DNA of 64,000 nt, from positions 59,292-123,291 of the forward strand of contig JACKMC010000010.1 in NCBI GenBank assembly GCA_024235595.1, in the 5' to 3' direction. Shown piece after piece: positions 34,425 to 43,419 of this stretch (position 1 is the first letter of the stretch; each line of letters opens with the position of its first letter). The notes under the pieces are model-generated. The model was not told the origin of the DNA. It did no database searches and saw nothing but the letters and a program-made list of their open reading frames with translations. The position numbers and the translations under genes were made by a program. Source of the DNA: Zoogloeaceae bacterium. Its GTDB lineage: Bacteria > Pseudomonadota > Gammaproteobacteria > Burkholderiales > Rhodocyclaceae.

Positions 34425-36554
34425 CTAGTCGCGGCGGCGCCATACCGTCATCTCCGACAAGGTGTGCTGGAACTTGCGACGCGTCTCGCGGATCACGAAA
34501 GGCACAGCTTGCGGCCCCTCCACAAGCTCGAAGCGCGCCCCGAGGATGTCCTTGAGGCCGTCGAGCGTGGTGTAGCTCTCGCCGTCCTTCTTGAAACCGC
34601 CGATCCACTCCTCCCGCCGGGTGTGCGCATCGAGCCAGGTATAGGGCGAGCTGAGCACCAGCAGGCCACCGGGATTGAGTCGCTGGTGCACGGTTTCGAG
34701 GAACTTTCGCGGGCTGTACAGGCGGTCGATGAGATTGGCGGCGACGATGAGATCGTAGCCGCTGAACCCGGGCTTGAGATTGCAGGCGTCGCCCTGCGAA
34801 AAATCGACCTTGCCGGCAACCGCGTCGAGTCCCAGCCCGGCGAGGCGGCACTCGCGGTAGAACACCAGCTCGCCCTCGTCCTGCAGGGTGTAGCGCAGCG
34901 CCCCCTGCTGCGCGAGCTTGACCCCGGCGTTGATGAAGCGCGCGGAAAAGTCGATGCCGGTGACGTGATCGAAACGCCGCGCCAGCTCGAAACTCGTGCG
35001 CCCCGTGGCGCAGCCCAGATCCAGCGCACGGCCCGCGGGCGCGCCGGCGTGGCGTTCGAACGCGGCGATCGCGTTCAGCGCCATCGCCCGCGGGAAATTC
35101 GGCACTCCGAAGTATTCCTCCCCGTAGTGGAACTCGGCGTACTGCGACAACAGCGCATCGCTTTCGTAGCTGGAGGACACGTAGCTCACCGGCGCATCGG
35201 CCACGATGTAGCGGAAGCCCGCGTGCTGGAAGAAGTGCCGCCGGAAGGCGTAGCGCGAGACATGGCGAGACTCGTTGCCGGTCGACACCCAGGCACCACC
35301 CTTGATCATGTTGTGACGGTCGTCGAAGGTCGGGGTGGTGAAATCGTCATAGAGCGGATGCACCTCGAAGCCGTCGAAGGGGTAGGTCGGCGTCTCGCAC
35401 CACTGCCAGACGTTGCCCACCACGTCGTAGAGCTCACCGTGGGCAAAGCGATTCACGGCGCAGGACGAGGCCCAGTGATCGAGATGCAGGTTTGCCCCCG
35501 CGGGCACGTCGGACGGCACGTCGGCGAGCCCCGAGACGTCGTAGATGCGGTTCCACTCGTCCTCGCCAGGGAGGCGCACCGGCCGGCCGGTGGCGCGCGC
35601 CTTCCAGTTACAGAACGCCTTGGCCTCGTGGTAGTTGGTCTCCACCGGCCAGTCCCAGGGCATCGCCACCTCTTCGGTCATCAGCCGCAACCTCCAGCCT
35701 GCACCGTCGGGCACCCAGAAGGTGGGGTGCTCCGCGCGGGCGAAGCGCCGCCAGGCAAGCCCCTCCTCCTCCCACACGCTATCGTCGGCGTAGCCGCCCG
35801 ATTCGACGAAAGCGAGGAACTCGTGGTTGCTGGTGAGGTAGCGGGCGGCATGGAATTCGGCGACCTGCGCCGCGTGACTGCCGTACTCGTTGTCCCAGCC
35901 ATATACCGGTTCGTCGCGTCGGCGGCCGAGCGCGACGCTGCCGGCGGGGATCCGCAGCAGCTCGTTCTGCGGCGCTTCGCCGGACAGCCGGCAGGGCTGC
36001 CAGTCGGCCCGGGGCCGCACCAGGCTCAGGGAATGCTGGCGGATCAGGACCGACGACGTCTCGAGATGGATGCGTTCGTGCTCGATGCCCATCATCACCG
36101 CCCAGAACGGGTCGTCCCAGCCGATCGGCAGCGACAGCGGCGCCTCGCGAATCACACGGTCCACTACCGTACGGACCTTGCGACGGTATTCCCACACCGC
36201 CTCGACCGGTGGCCAGTCGTAGTTGGCCTCGTCGAGATCGTCCCAGCTCATCTCGTCCACGCCGACCGCGAACATCGATTCGAATCTGGCATCGATCCGG
36301 ACATCGACGAGCCCGGCCAGCACGAACTTGTTGATGAAGAACGTCGCCGTATGGCCGAGATAGAAAATCAGCGGGTGACGCAGGCTGATCGCCTTGCGGT
36401 AGTAGGCCTCGTCACAGGCGAGCGTGCCGAAGAGCGACTCGTAGCGATCGAAGGTGGCATGAAAATAGGCGCGGATCTCCTCTCGCTTGGCTTGCGGATC
36501 GGTGCCAGCGAGTAGTGGCGTACGGGCAAACAGTGGTGCGGATTGCGACTTCAT
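34425..36554 (-). CDS. ovoA: 5-histidylcysteine sulfoxide synthase / methyltransferase OvoA
   Basis: 709 residues in three parts. A DinB-like N-terminal domain carries the predicted iron ligands His68 (LGHTATF), His159 and His163 (IEHERIH). A formylglycine-generating-enzyme/sulfatase-modifying fold follows at about 210-460 (NYHEAKAFCNWK, NVWQWCETP, KGGAWVSTGN). The C-terminal SAM methyltransferase (about 510-709) has ALDLGCATGRTSFELA. This matches OvoA, which joins cysteine and histidine with O2 and later N-methylates the product, making ovothiol A. The start MKSQSAPLFAR at 36554 follows a longer frame without conservation. It ends 13 bp before the GGDEF gene begins. Confidence 0.9.
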   Translation of the reverse strand: MKSQSAPLFARTPLLAGTDPQAKREEIRAYFHATFDRYESLFGTLACDEAYYRKAISLRHPLIFYLGHTATFFINKFVLAGLVDVRIDARFESMFAVGVDEMSWDDLDEANYDWPPVEAVWEYRRKVRTVVDRVIREAPLSLPIGWDDPFWAVMMGIEHERIHLETSSVLIRQHSLSLVRPRADWQPCRLSGEAPQNELLRIPAGSVALGRRRDEPVYGWDNEYGSHAAQVAEFHAARYLTSNHEFLAFVESGGYADDSVWEEEGLAWRRFARAEHPTFWVPDGAGWRLRLMTEEVAMPWDWPVETNYHEAKAFCNWKARATGRPVRLPGEDEWNRIYDVSGLADVPSDVPAGANLHLDHWASSCAVNRFAHGELYDVVGNVWQWCETPTYPFDGFEVHPLYDDFTTPTFDDRHNMIKGGAWVSTGNESRHVSRYAFRRHFFQHAGFRYIVADAPVSYVSSSYESDALLSQYAEFHYGEEYFGVPNFPRAMALNAIAAFERHAGAPAGRALDLGCATGRTSFELARRFDHVTGIDFSARFINAGVKLAQQGALRYTLQDEGELVFYRECRLAGLGLDAVAGKVDFSQGDACNLKPGFSGYDLIVAANLIDRLYSPRKFLETVHQRLNPGGLLVLSSPYTWLDAHTRREEWIGGFKKDGESYTTLDGLKDILGARFELVEGPQAVPFVIRETRRKFQHTLSEMTVWRRRD

Positions 36555-36935
36555 ACGGACTCTATACCTGTTCGTTGAGCGGATCGGACCGGCGGCGTGG
36601 CACGGCCCCCGGATCCGGAGCACTGCGGGCAGAGACAGCGCGAATTGCCAGCGATCGCGTTGACCGCGTATATCAGCAAGAGCTTACACCAAGCACCGGT
36701 GGGGCCGAAAACACGCAAGAACGCGGCGAGCCCGCACTTCTCCAGCCACTGCGGCCAGGGCCGCCGGCCCCCTCGCCGCGCGCCGTGGAGCTCGCGACCG
36801 GCCCGGACGGCGCGCTGGATTCCGGCCCGCGCCGACACCGAGTGCGGTCGCCGAGGCTGGAAGCCTGCTCGAAAGAGTCCGGGGCGCGAAGCGTCGCGGC
36901 CTTGGAGCCGAGCCGCGCAACAACGGAGCGCCGTG
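36555..36935. other. Gap without supported gene (ovoA - LysR)
   Basis: 381 bp between ovoA and the LysR gene, both on the minus strand. Open frames here are short or overlap without conserved content. I see no repeat or convincing terminator. The promoter for ovoA would lie in the first ~100 bp. Confidence 0.6.
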
Positions 36936-37838
36936 CTAGGCCCGCCGCCACGCGGGACGCGCGAACGCCTCGGCAAGAAAATCCACCAGTGCGCGGACCT
37001 TTACCGACAGATGCTTGCGCGACGGATAGACCACATAGATGCCGATCTCCTGCCCCCTGCAATCGGGCAGCACCTCGACCAGCCGCCCGCTGGCGAGGTC
37101 CCCGCTCACCAGGAAGTCGGGCTGCAGGACCAGCCCCTGGTGCGCCAGCGCGATTTCGCGGCAGGTATCGCCATTGTTGGTCCGCACCCGCGGGCGGGTC
37201 TGGATCTCGCGCGGCCCGTCGGGCGTCTCGAAACGCCACAGGTCGCCCTGGGCCGAATAGCTGTAGCCGATCACCGCGTGGCTGGCGAGCGACCCGACCG
37301 AATCGGGGGCGCCGTGGCGGGCGAGATATTCCGGCGTCGCGCACAGGTAGATGCGGGTGCTTGCAATACGCCGATAGACCAGCGAGGAATCCTGCAGACG
37401 ACTGATCCGGATCACCGCATCGAAGCCCTCTTCGACCACATCCACCTGACGGTCAGAGAGGTGGATGTCGAGCTCCACTGCGGGATAGCGATCCATGAAC
37501 TGCCCCCACAGCGGCGCCAGGTGCGCGATGCCGAACGAGAACGGGGCATTGATGCGCATCAGCCCGATCGGATGTCCGGTCACCACGCCCACCGCGCTGT
37601 CGGCCTCCTCCACCTCGGCGAGGATCTGCTTGCAGCGTCCGTAATAGGCGCGCCCGGCCTCGGTGAGCGACAGTCTCCGGGTGGTTCGCTGCAGCAAGCG
37701 TGCGCCGAGACGGCTCTCGAGCTCGATGACGTTGCGCGACACCGCCGCCTTCGAAAGCCGCAGCCCTTGCGCCGCGGCCACGAAGCTGCCGGCCTCGACC
37801 ACGGCCACGAAGTGCGCCATTTCACGAAATCGGTCCAT
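36936..37838 (-). CDS. LysR family transcriptional regulator
   Basis: 300 residues. Helix-turn-helix at the N-terminus: MAHFVAVVEAGSFVAAAQGLRLSKAAVSRNVIELESRLGARLLQRTTRRLSLTEAG, then a substrate-binding domain (RINAPFSFGIAHLAPLW). The effector is unknown. It is divergent from a dioxygenase-b561-YceI cluster (117 bp between starts), the classical arrangement for a LysR regulating its neighbours. ATG at 37838 gives normal length; a longer frame upstream lacks conservation. Confidence 0.93.
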   Translation of the reverse strand: MDRFREMAHFVAVVEAGSFVAAAQGLRLSKAAVSRNVIELESRLGARLLQRTTRRLSLTEAGRAYYGRCKQILAEVEEADSAVGVVTGHPIGLMRINAPFSFGIAHLAPLWGQFMDRYPAVELDIHLSDRQVDVVEEGFDAVIRISRLQDSSLVYRRIASTRIYLCATPEYLARHGAPDSVGSLASHAVIGYSYSAQGDLWRFETPDGPREIQTRPRVRTNNGDTCREIALAHQGLVLQPDFLVSGDLASGRLVEVLPDCRGQEIGIYVVYPSRKHLSVKVRALVDFLAEAFARPAWRRA

Positions 37839-37955
37839 GCCACATTGTCTCTTTTTGCTTGACAGTAAATCAATCCCTAGACGGTTTATCTCGCTTCGCT
37901 CCATGTCTAGACTTCAGACATCGAAACACACCCTCACCAAGAGCCGCGCGAAACC
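37839..37955. promoter_or_regulatory. Divergent LysR/dioxygenase control region
   Basis: 117 bp between divergent starts, markedly richer in A+T than its surroundings. A TTGACA reading rightwards at about 37859-37864 could serve as a -35 box for the dioxygenase gene, though a matching -10 at 17 bp is weak. LysR half-sites of the T-N11-A kind are possible but not unique. Confidence 0.4.
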
Positions 37956-38759
37956 ATGTCCCTGCCCAGTCTGTTCGTATCACATGGCGCCCCGACCTTT
38001 GCCCTGGCGCCCGGGAAGCTCGGTCCGCAACTGGCCGCGCTGGGGCGCACCTTGCCCACGCCCCGCGCAGTGCTGGTCATGTCTCCGCACTGGATGAGCC
38101 GCCGCTTGCAACTCGGCAGCGCCGCGGCACCGCGCACGGTCCATGATTTCAGCGGCTTCCCCGCTCCGCTCTACGAGATCGACTACCCGGCCCCGGGCGC
38201 GCCGGATATCGCCGTTGCGATCGCGGCGCTGCTCGAGCGACACGACATGGCGGTGGAGATCAACCCGCTGCAAGGCCGCGACCACGGCGCCTGGGTGCCG
38301 ATGCTGCACCTCTACCCACGTGCCGAGGTCCCGGTGATTCAGCTTTCCCAGCCGGCGGCGCCGCTGCCGAGTGCGCTCTTCGAACTCGGCCAGGTGCTCG
38401 CGCCGCTGCGAGATCAAGGTGTGCTGATCGTGGGTTCGGGCAGCCTCACCCACAACCTCCGTGAGCTCGGAGGCGGTGCGCAGGCCAGCAGCGTTGCAAG
38501 AAAGTTCGCCGACTGGGTCTGGCAGCAGATTGGCGACGGCAATCTCGACGCCCTGCTCAACTACCGCAGCGCCGCGCCCGCGGCCAGCCTCGCCCACCCC
38601 TCGGATGAGCACTTCCTGCCGCTGTTTTTCGCCATCGGTGCCGCGAGGAGCGAATGGGCCAAGGCAGCACGGATCGAAGGCGGCATGGACTACGAGGTGC
38701 TGGCGATGGACAGTTTCGTCTTCGGCGAGATGCCGGCCAAACTCTCCCGCGCCGCGTAA
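37956..38759 (+). CDS. ygiD: DODA-type class III extradiol dioxygenase (YgiD family)
   Basis: 267 residues. It begins SLPSLFVSHGAPTFAL, with SPHW, GRDHGAWVPML and GSGSLTHNLRE, positions that supply the metal-binding histidines of the LigB-like 4,5-DOPA dioxygenase family. In E. coli YgiD can open catechol-type rings of DOPA; the physiological substrate here is unknown. First gene of a probable operon: cytochrome b561 begins 22 bp downstream. Divergent from LysR. Confidence 0.9.
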   Translation: MSLPSLFVSHGAPTFALAPGKLGPQLAALGRTLPTPRAVLVMSPHWMSRRLQLGSAAAPRTVHDFSGFPAPLYEIDYPAPGAPDIAVAIAALLERHDMAVEINPLQGRDHGAWVPMLHLYPRAEVPVIQLSQPAAPLPSALFELGQVLAPLRDQGVLIVGSGSLTHNLRELGGGAQASSVARKFADWVWQQIGDGNLDALLNYRSAAPAASLAHPSDEHFLPLFFAIGAARSEWAKAARIEGGMDYEVLAMDSFVFGEMPAKLSRAA

Positions 38760-38781
38760 ACCCCTGACCCCGGAACCGCTC

Positions 38782-39324
38782 ATGAGACATCGATACACCA
38801 CCACCGCCATTTCGCTGCACTGGCTGATTGCCATCGGCATTGCCGGCACCTTCTCGCTTGGCCTCTACATGCACGAACTGCCGCTTTCGCCCACCAAGCT
38901 GCAGCTCTATTCGTGGCACAAGTGGGCCGGCGTGAGCCTCTTCGCCTTGATCGTCGTGCGCTTGCTGTGGCGCGCCACCCACGCCGCACCGCCACTTCCC
39001 GCGCAGATGCCGGCATTGCAGCGCCTTGCCGCCAACGCCACGCACTGGGCGCTCTACGCGCTGATGGTCGCGGTGCCGCTGTCCGGTTGGCTGATGAGCT
39101 CGGCCAAGGGCTTCCAGACGGTATGGTTCGGGGTCCTGCCCTTGCCCGACCTGGTCGCCAAGGACGCCGCACTGGGCGATCTGCTCCAGGACGTTCACGA
39201 GGCCCTCAACCTCACCATGCTCGGCCTCGTCCTGCTGCATGCCGCCGCCGCACTTAAACATCACTTCATCGACCGCGACGACGTGCTCACCCGCATGTTG
39301 CCGGCCCTGGAAAGAAACGAATGA
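38782..39324 (+). CDS. Cytochrome b561
   Basis: 180 residues, four helices. Histidines at H19 (SLHWLIAI), H50-region (SWHKWAG), the third helix (THWALYA) and the fourth (LLHAAAALKHH) are the positions expected to ligate two b-type haems. Cytochrome b561 proteins carry electrons in the inner membrane, often from quinol to YceI-like or superoxide-linked partners. The next YceI gene begins 14 bp beyond; the b561-YceI-YceI order is a common pairing. Confidence 0.93.
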   Translation: MRHRYTTTAISLHWLIAIGIAGTFSLGLYMHELPLSPTKLQLYSWHKWAGVSLFALIVVRLLWRATHAAPPLPAQMPALQRLAANATHWALYALMVAVPLSGWLMSSAKGFQTVWFGVLPLPDLVAKDAALGDLLQDVHEALNLTMLGLVLLHAAAALKHHFIDRDDVLTRMLPALERNE

Positions 39325-39338
39325 GACAAGGAACAACG

Positions 39339-39911
39339 ATGCATTCACTACGCAGGACGCTCGCTTCGCTGGGTGCCACCCTGGCGCTGGCGGCCCTTGC
39401 CGCCCCGGCCGGCGCCGCCGGCTTTGCCACGGTCGATCATGCAAGCAGCCGCATCGGCTTCGGCTATACGCAGATGGGCGTAGGCATGGACGGCAGCTTC
39501 GGAAAATTCACCGCCGCACTGGCCTTCGATCCTGCCAGGCCCGAGCAGGGCAGGGCAGCGCTTGAACTGAAGCTCGCCAGCATCGACGCCGGATCGGCCG
39601 AGGCCAACGACGAGGTCAGGGGCAAGGACTGGTTCAACACTGCCGCCTTCCCGCTCGCACGCTTCGAATCGAGCCGCATCAAGTCACTCGGCGAGGGGCG
39701 CCTGCAACTCGATGGCAAGCTCACCATCAAGGGCAAGACCCACGCCATCAGCGCTCCCGTCACCTACAAGGTCGACGGCAGGCGCGCCAGCTTCGATGGC
39801 ACCTTCACGATCAAGCGCAGCGACTATGCCATCGGCGAAGGCCAATGGGCGGACGTCGGCATCGTCGCCGACGAGATCCGCATCGACTTCCATATCGTCG
39901 CGGGCCAGTAG
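39339..39911 (+). CDS. YceI family periplasmic lipid-binding protein (first copy)
   Basis: 190 residues with a signal peptide ending around AAPAGAAG. The body is the YceI beta-barrel: SSRIGFGYTQMGVGMDGSFGKF, RGKDWFNTAAFPLARFES, LTIKGKTHAISAPV. The family binds amphipathic molecules such as isoprenoid quinones or fatty acids in the periplasm. The ATG at 39339 is preferred over 39321 (which overlaps the b561 stop) because AAGGA precedes it. The second copy follows 59 bp later and is clearly related but divergent. Confidence 0.9.
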   Translation: MHSLRRTLASLGATLALAALAAPAGAAGFATVDHASSRIGFGYTQMGVGMDGSFGKFTAALAFDPARPEQGRAALELKLASIDAGSAEANDEVRGKDWFNTAAFPLARFESSRIKSLGEGRLQLDGKLTIKGKTHAISAPVTYKVDGRRASFDGTFTIKRSDYAIGEGQWADVGIVADEIRIDFHIVAGQ

Positions 39912-39970
39912 GCCCTGCGACAGTCATTCACCCCTGCCGGTTTCCAAGGCAAGCCCCAACGGAGTTCAAC

Positions 39971-40546
39971 ATGAAAAGAACCATCGCCACCCTTACCGTC
40001 GCCCTGTTCGCAGCGGCTGCCGCCCCCGCTTTCGCCGCGCCGGAAGTGTTCAACATCGACAACACCCACACTTTCCCGCGCTTTTCCTACAGCCATTTCG
40101 GCTTCTCCAAGCAGCTCTCGCGCTTCAACAAGACCAGTGGCACCGTTACCTGGGACAAGGAGGCGCGCACCGCCGCAGTGGACATCACCATCGACATGAA
40201 GTCCGTCGATACCGGCGTCGAGCTCTTCGACGGTCACATCCAGGGCGAGGACTTCCTCGACACCGCGAACTACCCGACGGCCACCTATACCTCGAACAAG
40301 GTGGTGTTCGAAGGTGACCAGCCGACCCGCATCGAAGGCACCCTCACCATCAAGGGCGTGAGCAAGCCGGTCACCCTCACCGTGACCTCCTTCAAGACCA
40401 TGCCCCACCCGATGCTCAAGAAGGACGCGATCGGCGCCAACGCCACCACGGTGATCAAGCGCAGTGACTTCAACGCCGGGAAATACGCGCCGAACGTCAG
40501 CGATGAAGTGACGCTCGACATCGCCCTCGAAGCGATCAAGAAATAG
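39971..40546 (+). CDS. YceI family periplasmic lipid-binding protein (second copy)
   Basis: 191 residues. Signal peptide MKRTIATLTVALFAAAAAPAFA followed by NIDNTHTFPRFSYSHFGFSKQ, GEDFLDTANYPTATYTS and GTLTIKGVSKPVTL, all typical of YceI. GGAG lies before the ATG. It is longer-conserved than the first copy and likely the canonical YceI of the pair; both probably receive or carry a redox-active lipid with cytochrome b561. A short hairpin (GCCCGA-GCAA-TCGGGC, 40597-40612) stands downstream, without a T-run. Confidence 0.94.
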   Translation: MKRTIATLTVALFAAAAAPAFAAPEVFNIDNTHTFPRFSYSHFGFSKQLSRFNKTSGTVTWDKEARTAAVDITIDMKSVDTGVELFDGHIQGEDFLDTANYPTATYTSNKVVFEGDQPTRIEGTLTIKGVSKPVTLTVTSFKTMPHPMLKKDAIGANATTVIKRSDFNAGKYAPNVSDEVTLDIALEAIKK

Positions 40547-40753
40547 CCGGCATTGCGCTGAATGCGCGAGCCCCGCACGCTGCGGCGTTGCGGGCCGGCC
40601 CGAGCAATCGGGCATGCCGCCCGTCGGCCAAGCCCGGAAAAAAAGGGAAATATCCCGGTTCCGCACTCATGGGCGAGTAGACTGCAGGGTTCTTCAAGTC
40701 AAAACGCAACACGCGCCGGTCATCATCGGCGCCCCTCGTCAAGGATTTTCCCC

Positions 40754-41593
40754 ATGCAACACCTCACACCCGCCGGTCAACAAGTAGTCGGCGATCTTGC
40801 CGCGCGCTACGGTATCAGTACCGACGCAGCCACCCACATGCTCATCGCCGTCCTCAACGGACAAGGCAGCATGGCCCAGTTCAGCCATCCGGAATTCGGC
40901 GGCAGCGGCCAGTGGATGCGCGGCGGCATGACCATGGTTGGAGACATGTTCAACTACGGTCTCAAGAATCTCGTCGACAATCTCTGCTCCGAGATTTCCA
41001 ACATCCTGAACAACCAGCCCGGCCTGCTGCAGACCGGCAGTTTCCAGTCTCAGAGCCAGTCGAGCGGCGGCATGTCCACCGGCGGCATGCCCATGGCCCC
41101 GAATTCCTTGTTCGTTCCGGATCCCCGCTCGCAGTGGTATCCGGCCGAACTGGGCAGACCCAATTCCAGTGGCTCGCAGAACAACGCACGCTATGCCTAT
41201 TTCGCAAACGCACACCGCCTCGCGGTGGATGTCGGCGGCGACGTGGCGGTTTACGACACCCTGGACCACCAGATCGGCGGTTTCTCGCAGCAGCAGGGCT
41301 CCGGCGGATCGATCTCCTTCAGCAGTCAGTACGGCACGGTCAATCTTTCCAGTCTTCCGATGCTGTCCCGCAATGGACATCCCGTAGCGCCCGCAGCCCA
41401 GAACCCCGCTTACAACAATCCGGCACCGGCACCGCAATCCGCTCCGCAGGGCCACCAAGGCTCATCCTCCGGCACGGCAGATTCCTCTGCGGTCCTGTCG
41501 GCGCTCGAGAAGCTCGGCGATCTCAAGGCCAAGGGCATCGTTTCGGACGAAGAATTCGCCGCCAAGAAGGCCGATCTGCTGTCCAGGCTGTAA
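40754..41593 (+). CDS. SHOCT domain protein
   Basis: 279 residues. The first ~100 (MQHLTPAGQQVVGDLAARYGIS and FGGSGQWMRGGMTMVGDMF) resemble proteins with a small N-terminal region of unknown role. The middle is Ser/Gly/Gln-rich with low complexity, and the last 30 residues (LEKLGDLKAKGIVSDEEFAAKKADLLSRL) form a C-terminal SHOCT domain, a short oligomerisation motif. The function is unknown. The ATG at 40754 follows a weak AAGGA site; a longer reading has no conservation. Confidence 0.85.
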   Translation: MQHLTPAGQQVVGDLAARYGISTDAATHMLIAVLNGQGSMAQFSHPEFGGSGQWMRGGMTMVGDMFNYGLKNLVDNLCSEISNILNNQPGLLQTGSFQSQSQSSGGMSTGGMPMAPNSLFVPDPRSQWYPAELGRPNSSGSQNNARYAYFANAHRLAVDVGGDVAVYDTLDHQIGGFSQQQGSGGSISFSSQYGTVNLSSLPMLSRNGHPVAPAAQNPAYNNPAPAPQSAPQGHQGSSSGTADSSAVLSALEKLGDLKAKGIVSDEEFAAKKADLLSRL

Positions 41594-42549
41594 ACGTCGG
41601 AAGCGCGCTTCGGGCATCGGCGGACCCTGGATTCGGCCCGCACGGCGACAGGGCAGCAGCAGCTCCCGACGCCATCGATTGCGGCGCTACGCCCGAGGCC
41701 GCAATCCGGAATGGTGCGAGAACCCGCCCCCACCGCCTCATTGCGCACCGCACCATGAATGCTCGCGGCGCGCAAGCCGCGCGGGCTTGAATCCACAAAC
41801 CGATCTGCCGCGCCGGCGCTGCCTGAGCGCCCCTTTCCCGGTCGTTTCCTCGCCTGGCGCGACTGCATGGATCGACGCCGGCCGGAACTTCCTTCGCGCC
41901 GCTCCGGGCTCACCAAGATTGCAGGCCGGCACCTCCGTGCACCCGAAGCGTGATTCGACGCCAATGACCGGACGACGACGGTCGCTGTGCCTGCCGGGTC
42001 CGCTCGAGCCAAGCGATCCCTGTCCGCGTCCCAGGGAATGACGATCCGCCCGTGTGGCGGCACGTCCACATCCCGGGCCCTGCGCCAGGCAGACTCGTGT
42101 TTGTCCCTGACGCTGGGCATGCTCGTGGCCCCGCGCAGATCGATGAGACATCCCGGCACGCCCGCTTCCTTGCCAGAAGCGTGCAGTTGCGGCGCAAACC
42201 TCATCGCCGCATTCCCTCTCTCCAACGCTCCAGCGCCCTGCCGCAGCGGCAACGGCGGCCTGCAAGCCGCTGGCGCCCAAGCCTGGCGCCGCGCGCCCTG
42301 CCCGAGCCTGCAGAAAGACTTGGCCATCGAAGCGATGCGTTAGTTTTTCTTTTTCATGCATCACGATTTCTCGTTTGTTGCGGCGCACCATTCCCGCTAC
42401 TGTGGCACTCGAGAGTCGGCGGTAGCGTAACAGCGCAGGACCCGACCGGCCCTCATGCAGTGCAAGCGACGAGCGTCGCCCGGAACTGCATCGGTGGGGC
42501 TGCTCCCCGCATCCAGGTCCTGCGCAATATTGTTTGTGAGGTGAATGCA
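41594..42549. other. 956-bp region with no supported gene
   Basis: Between the SHOCT gene and the DUF1127 gene. Several long open frames exist on both strands, but none has a recognisable domain and they overlap each other. The last ~200 bp (about 42340-42420) becomes AT-richer, with runs of T near 42344-42352, probably regulatory for the DUF1127 gene. A degraded gene on the minus strand (42300-41750) is possible but unproven. Confidence 0.5.
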
Positions 42550-42843
42550 ATGTCTGGAATCTATGAAGTCATCAAGACTGTCCCCGCCCGCTGCAGTGCC
42601 TATCTTGACAAGGCCCGGTTGCGCCGCGAGTTCCTTTCGCGTAGCGACCGCTTTCTCGACGACGTCGGCCTGAGCCGCGATTTGCTCGAGCAAGGCGTTG
42701 GCGCCTGGCCCTGGAAGTCGTCCGAGCAGAACTGCAGCACGCGGGCCACCGCCCGTCCGGCCAAATCGCTGTGGGATTTCTTTGCCCGCCCCGATTTCGC
42801 AGCCATGAGTCTCTCCGCCAGACGGCCCGGGCGCTCGTTTTGA
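42550..42843 (+). CDS. Small DUF1127 domain protein
   Basis: 97 residues. The segment REFLSRSDRFLDDVGLSRDL matches the DUF1127 core (Leu-x-D-x-G-L-S-R), a short Arg-rich motif found in small proteobacterial proteins, some linked to phosphate or RNA metabolism. GAGG stands upstream of the ATG. The extended reading of the same frame beyond the ATG is not conserved. The C-terminus is basic and unlike others. Confidence 0.6.
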   Translation: MSGIYEVIKTVPARCSAYLDKARLRREFLSRSDRFLDDVGLSRDLLEQGVGAWPWKSSEQNCSTRATARPAKSLWDFFARPDFAAMSLSARRPGRSF

Positions 42844-42958
42844 GCGGTTTTCACGGTCGCCGTCGGTCGTAGCGCGTCCGGCCCACCTTGGGGCAATGAC
42901 GCGCCGCCGTCGGGACGAGCCGCCCCGAATCTCCTGCCTCCGATGCAGGACGCCGGTC

Positions 42959-43165
42959 TCAGGCGTCGTCCTCGTGCATCTCCCCTTCGACCAGTTCCAT
43001 GCGTTCAACCTGCCGACCGTCGTGGCGCGCCAGCCGATAGCTGCCGTCCAACATCTCGGCAAGGTATAGCTTGTCGCCCGTCCGCGCTTGCAGCGCATCG
43101 ACAACGACCTGCGGCAGGACGACAGCAACTTTGCCGTCCATTGGAATCAGTTCCAGTTCGATCAT
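42959..43165 (-). CDS. AbrB/MazE-like DNA-binding domain protein
   Basis: 68 residues (MIELELIPMDGKVAVVLPQVVVDALQAR..). The pattern of a swapped-hairpin SpoVT-AbrB fold fits: short strands then VVLP and GDKLYLAEMLDGSYRLA. GGAGG lies before the ATG at 43165. Most single-domain members are antitoxins of type II modules, yet no toxin gene is adjacent on either side, so it is an orphan or a plain regulator. Confidence 0.72.
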   Translation of the reverse strand: MIELELIPMDGKVAVVLPQVVVDALQARTGDKLYLAEMLDGSYRLARHDGRQVERMELVEGEMHEDDA

Positions 43166-43419
43166 GATGGTCACCTCCAGCTATCCTGTTCCGACCCTGT
43201 CAGGGTAGGACAATTCCCCTGGATTGCGAGCCAGGCTGCGGCCGCGGCGCGGCCTTCGCGTAGCTGTGCACTCGCAACTCTGGGTGAAAGCCGGGGTCGT
43301 GAATCAGCACGCCGCCCGGCAGTACGCTAGCGGCCGCCTGCCGGCCCCGGGGATGTGTCAGGCGTCGCCGCTACGACGGAGGGAGCCCACCCGCCCTGCC
43401 GGCCGGGCAGGAGGGATTG

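Noticed and set aside
41738..42550. 270-codon minus-strand frame in the gap before the DUF1127 gene
   Set aside because: No conserved domain, no sensible start, and it overlaps other equally long frames; likely a chance frame in high-GC DNA.
43395..43411. Hairpin CCTGCC...GGCAGG downstream of the aryl-pyruvate decarboxylase
   Set aside because: Short and without a T-run; not enough to call a terminator.
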